NCBI GenBank assembly: GCA_021767885.1
Contig: JAASSM010000027.1
Location: 1 to 9,500 of the forward strand
Source of the DNA: a bacterium
GTDB taxonomy: Bacteria; Krumholzibacteriota; Krumholzibacteria; LZORAL124-64-63
Direction of reading: 5' to 3'
DNA length: 9,500 nt
Both the position numbers and the translations under genes were made by a program. Of this stretch, positions 7,686 to 9,500 are shown in pieces. The stretch's first letter is position 1. The number at the start of each line of letters is the position of its first letter. The notes under the pieces are model-generated. The model was not told where the DNA came from. It ran no database searches and worked only from the letters and a program-made list of their open reading frames with translations.

Positions 7686-8240
7686 TCAGTCCTCCGCCTG
7701 GTCGTGGACCTCTTCCACGGCCAGGCCGCCGAGCGACTCGAGGAGCGCCCGGGTCTGCTCGCGGTCGAACCGCGGGTCGTCCTTCTCGATGACGATGAAG
7801 AAGCGGTCGGCGGTGGCCCGCGCGAACCGCTCGCTGCTGAACAGCGGGTGGTGCAGGCGCGGCAGGCCGTTCAGGCCCCACATGCCGAAGAAGGTGGCCA
7901 GCGCGCTGAACAGCACCGTCAGCTCGAAGGTCACCGGCACCGCGGCCTGCCAGGCGAAGAGCGGCTTGCCGCTGATGATGATGGGGTAGTCGTGGGCGTT
8001 CATCCACCAGATCATCAGCAGCGCCAGGGTCATGCCCGTCAGGCCGCCGGCGAGGATGATCCAGGGCAGGCGCGTGCCGCGGATGCCCATGGCGGCGTCC
8101 ATGCCGTGGATGGGGAACGGGGTGTGGGCGTCCCAGCGCCGGTAGCCGGCGTCGCGCACCCTGGCGCAGCCAGCCACCAGGGCGTGGGGGTCGTCGAACT
8201 CGGCCAGCAGGCCGTGGAAGCGGGGATCGTTCTGGCTCAC
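7686..8240 (-). CDS. actD: Alternative complex III subunit ActD (DUF3341 family), GTG start
   Basis: This 184-residue subunit has a soluble N-terminal part that begins [13 protein letters not shown] (10-22) and continues to [16 protein letters not shown] (33-48), two transmembrane helices at about 59-80 and 98-120, and a cytoplasmic C-terminal tail. The pattern, including [11 protein letters not shown] (124-134) and the [13 protein letters not shown] segment (147-159), is typical of ActD/DUF3341. The family has no cofactor and helps hold the ActC-ActF membrane part together. The start is GTG at 8240. It overlaps the actC stop in a GTGA junction and has AAGGAGG exactly 7 nt upstream, so the frame upstream, although open for a long way, is not part of this gene. 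One nucleotide separates its stop from actE. Confidence 0.95.
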   Translation of the reverse strand: MSQNDPRFHGLLAEFDDPHALVAGCARVRDAGYRRWDAHTPFPIHGMDAAMGIRGTRLPWIILAGGLTGMTLALLMIWWMNAHDYPIIISGKPLFAWQAAVPVTFELTVLFSALATFFGMWGLNGLPRLHHPLFSSERFARATADRFFIVIEKDDPRFDREQTRALLESLGGLAVEEVHDQAED

Positions 8241-9500
8241 GGCCGCACCTCCTTGCCCATGGGACCGTGGTCGCCGCGGGGGATGTCTCCGTGGTAGTCG
8301 CCCACCGGGTGGGCGGGGCCGCCGTGCACGCTCGCCGCCGGCATCACCGTCTTGACCTCCGCCATGGCCACCATGGGCAGGAAGCGGATGAACAGCAGGA
8401 CCAGCGTGAAGAAGAGGCCGAAGCTGCCCAGGAAGGTGAGGATGTCCACCACCGTGGGCTCGTAGTACTGCCAGCTCGAGGGCAGGAAGTCCCGGCTCAG
8501 CGAGGTGACGGTGATCACGAAGCGCTCGAACCACATGCCGATGTTCACGAAGATGTAGATGATCCACATGGCCGGCAGCGAGTGGCGGATCCGCTTGAAC
8601 CAGAAGAGCTGCGGCGAGATCACGTTGCAGGTCACCATGATCCAGTAGGCCCAGGCGTAGGGGCCGAAGGCGCGGTTGACGAACGCGAAGCTCTCGTTGG
8701 GGTTGCCGCCGTACCAGGCGATGAAGAACTCCATGGCGTAGGCGTAGCCCACCATGCTGCCCGTCGCCAGGATGATCTTGTTCATGTTGTCGAGGTGGTG
8801 CCTGGTGATGAAGTGCTTCAGGCCGAACCACTGCCGCGCCGGCACCAGCAGGGTGCCCACCATGGCGAAGCCGGAGAACACGGCGCCGGCCACGAAGTAG
8901 GGCGGGAAGATGGTGGTGTGCCAGCCGGGCAGGTTGCTCACCGCGAAGTCGAACGACACCACCGAGTGCACCGACAGCACCAGGGGCGTGGCCAGGCCGG
9001 CCAGGATCAGGTACGCCTTCTCGAAGCGGTGCCAGTGGCGGTGGCTGCCGCGCCAGCCGATGGCGAAGACGCCATAGGCGAGCTTGCGCCACTTGCCCCT
9101 GGCCCGATCGCGCAGGGTGGCCAGGTCCGGCACCATGCCCGTGTACCAGAACAGCAGCGAGACCGTGGCGTAGGTGCCCACGGCGAAGACGTCCCACAGC
9201 AGCGGACTGCGGAACTGCGGCCACATGGCCTGGTAGTTGGGCAGCGGGAAGAGCCAGTGCACCAGCCAGACGCGGCCCACGTGCACCGCGGGGAAGATGC
9301 CCGCGCAGACCACCGCGAAGATGGTCATGGCCTCGGCGAAGCGGTTGATGGACGTGCGCCACTTCTGCCGCAGCAGGAAGAGGATCGCCGAGATCAGAGT
9401 CCCGGCGTGACCGATGCCGACCCAGAACACGAAGTTCACGATCGCCCAACCCCAGCCCACGGGGTTGTTCAGACCCCATACCCCCACGCCGCGGAAGATC
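8237..9500 (-). CDS. actC: Alternative complex III subunit ActC (NrfD-like), 5' end outside the window
   Basis: The visible 420 residues are the C-terminal bulk of the quinol-interacting membrane subunit of ACIII. The frame is open through the window edge at 9500 and still reads [18 protein letters not shown] there. The GTG at 9487 is therefore internal, and an N-terminal part is missing. Hallmarks include [19 protein letters not shown] soon after the first visible helix, [28 protein letters not shown] and MWFERFVI, all characteristic of ActC. About nine membrane helices follow each other, then a short His/Gly-rich cytoplasmic or periplasmic tail. NrfD-like proteins of this type bind quinol at the electropositive side and pass electrons to ActB/ActA. 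The stop overlaps the actD GTG by 4 nt. actA and actB should lie upstream of 9500. Confidence 0.95.
   Translation of the reverse strand, partial: IFRGVGVWGLNNPVGWGWAIVNFVFWVGIGHAGTLISAILFLLRQKWRTSINRFAEAMTIFAVVCAGIFPAVHVGRVWLVHWLFPLPNYQAMWPQFRSPLLWDVFAVGTYATVSLLFWYTGMVPDLATLRDRARGKWRKLAYGVFAIGWRGSHRHWHRFEKAYLILAGLATPLVLSVHSVVSFDFAVSNLPGWHTTIFPPYFVAGAVFSGFAMVGTLLVPARQWFGLKHFITRHHLDNMNKIILATGSMVGYAYAMEFFIAWYGGNPNESFAFVNRAFGPYAWAYWIMVTCNVISPQLFWFKRIRHSLPAMWIIYIFVNIGMWFERFVITVTSLSRDFLPSSWQYYEPTVVDILTFLGSFGLFFTLVLLFIRFLPMVAMAEVKTVMPAASVHGGPAHPVGDYHGDIPRGDHGPMGKEVRP
8248..8254 (-). promoter_or_regulatory. Ribosome binding site of actD, inside actC
   Basis: AAGGAGG on the minus strand ends 7 nt before the GTG at 8238-8240 and lies within the last codons of actC. 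It decides the GTG start of actD and points to coupled translation. Confidence 0.8.

Noticed and set aside
8241..9479. Upstream extension of the actD frame across actC
   Set aside because: The frame is open, but the product there is Arg/Pro/His-rich nonsense out of frame with ActC. ActD similarity begins at the GTG at 8240 with an ideal ribosome binding site.

Overview
The window is one stretch of a high-GC bacterial chromosome (about two-thirds G+C by eye), almost entirely filled by a single set of co-oriented genes on the minus strand. Reading in the direction of transcription (from 9500 down to 1), the order is actC (5' end cut by the window edge), actD, actE, actF, a small one-helix membrane protein gene, a SCO-type copper chaperone gene, coxB (with a fused cytochrome c domain), coxA, coxC and coxD. 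A strong hairpin that looks like the operon terminator follows.

This is the aerobic electron-transport module known as alternative complex III (ACIII, a quinol:electron acceptor oxidoreductase unrelated to cytochrome bc1) linked to a caa3-type heme-copper oxidase. ActC and ActF are the two NrfD-like quinol-side membrane subunits. ActD is a peripheral/membrane subunit and ActE a monoheme cytochrome c. CoxB carries the CuA site plus a covalently fused heme c that can take electrons directly from ACIII. CoxA holds heme a and the heme a3/CuB centre, and CoxC and CoxD are structural or accessory subunits. The SCO protein probably delivers copper to CuA in CoxB. Together they would move electrons from menaquinol or ubiquinol to O2 and build proton-motive force. 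ActA (pentaheme cytochrome) and ActB (iron-sulfur/molybdopterin-like subunit) should lie just beyond 9500.

CoxA has the YSHPAVY motif instead of GHPEVY, so it is an A2-type oxidase, as in other ACIII-coupled caa3 oxidases. The lineage cannot be fixed from this sequence. The combination of ACIII, A2-type caa3 and a small IPIERAM-motif protein next to SCO, with high GC and strong AGGAGG-type ribosome binding sites, fits a Gram-negative group such as Gemmatimonadota, Acidobacteriota, Myxococcota, Planctomycetota or a related candidate phylum.

Layout: 1-103 is non-coding with the terminator; 104-3158 holds coxD, coxC and coxA; 3160-4275 is coxB. Positions 4276-4445 are the longest gap (170 bp) and the most AT-rich spot, with a candidate internal promoter and leader hairpin. 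Positions 4446-5288 are sco and 5392-5679 the small membrane gene. actF, actE, actD and actC occupy 5711-9500. Most junctions are tight (1-nt gaps or 4-nt overlaps with embedded ribosome binding sites), indicating translational coupling. I saw no mobile element, tRNA, rRNA or CRISPR. The system itself is known. The less ordinary parts are the His/Gly/Glu-rich insertion in CoxC, the unnamed small membrane protein, and the regulatory-looking gap before coxB.
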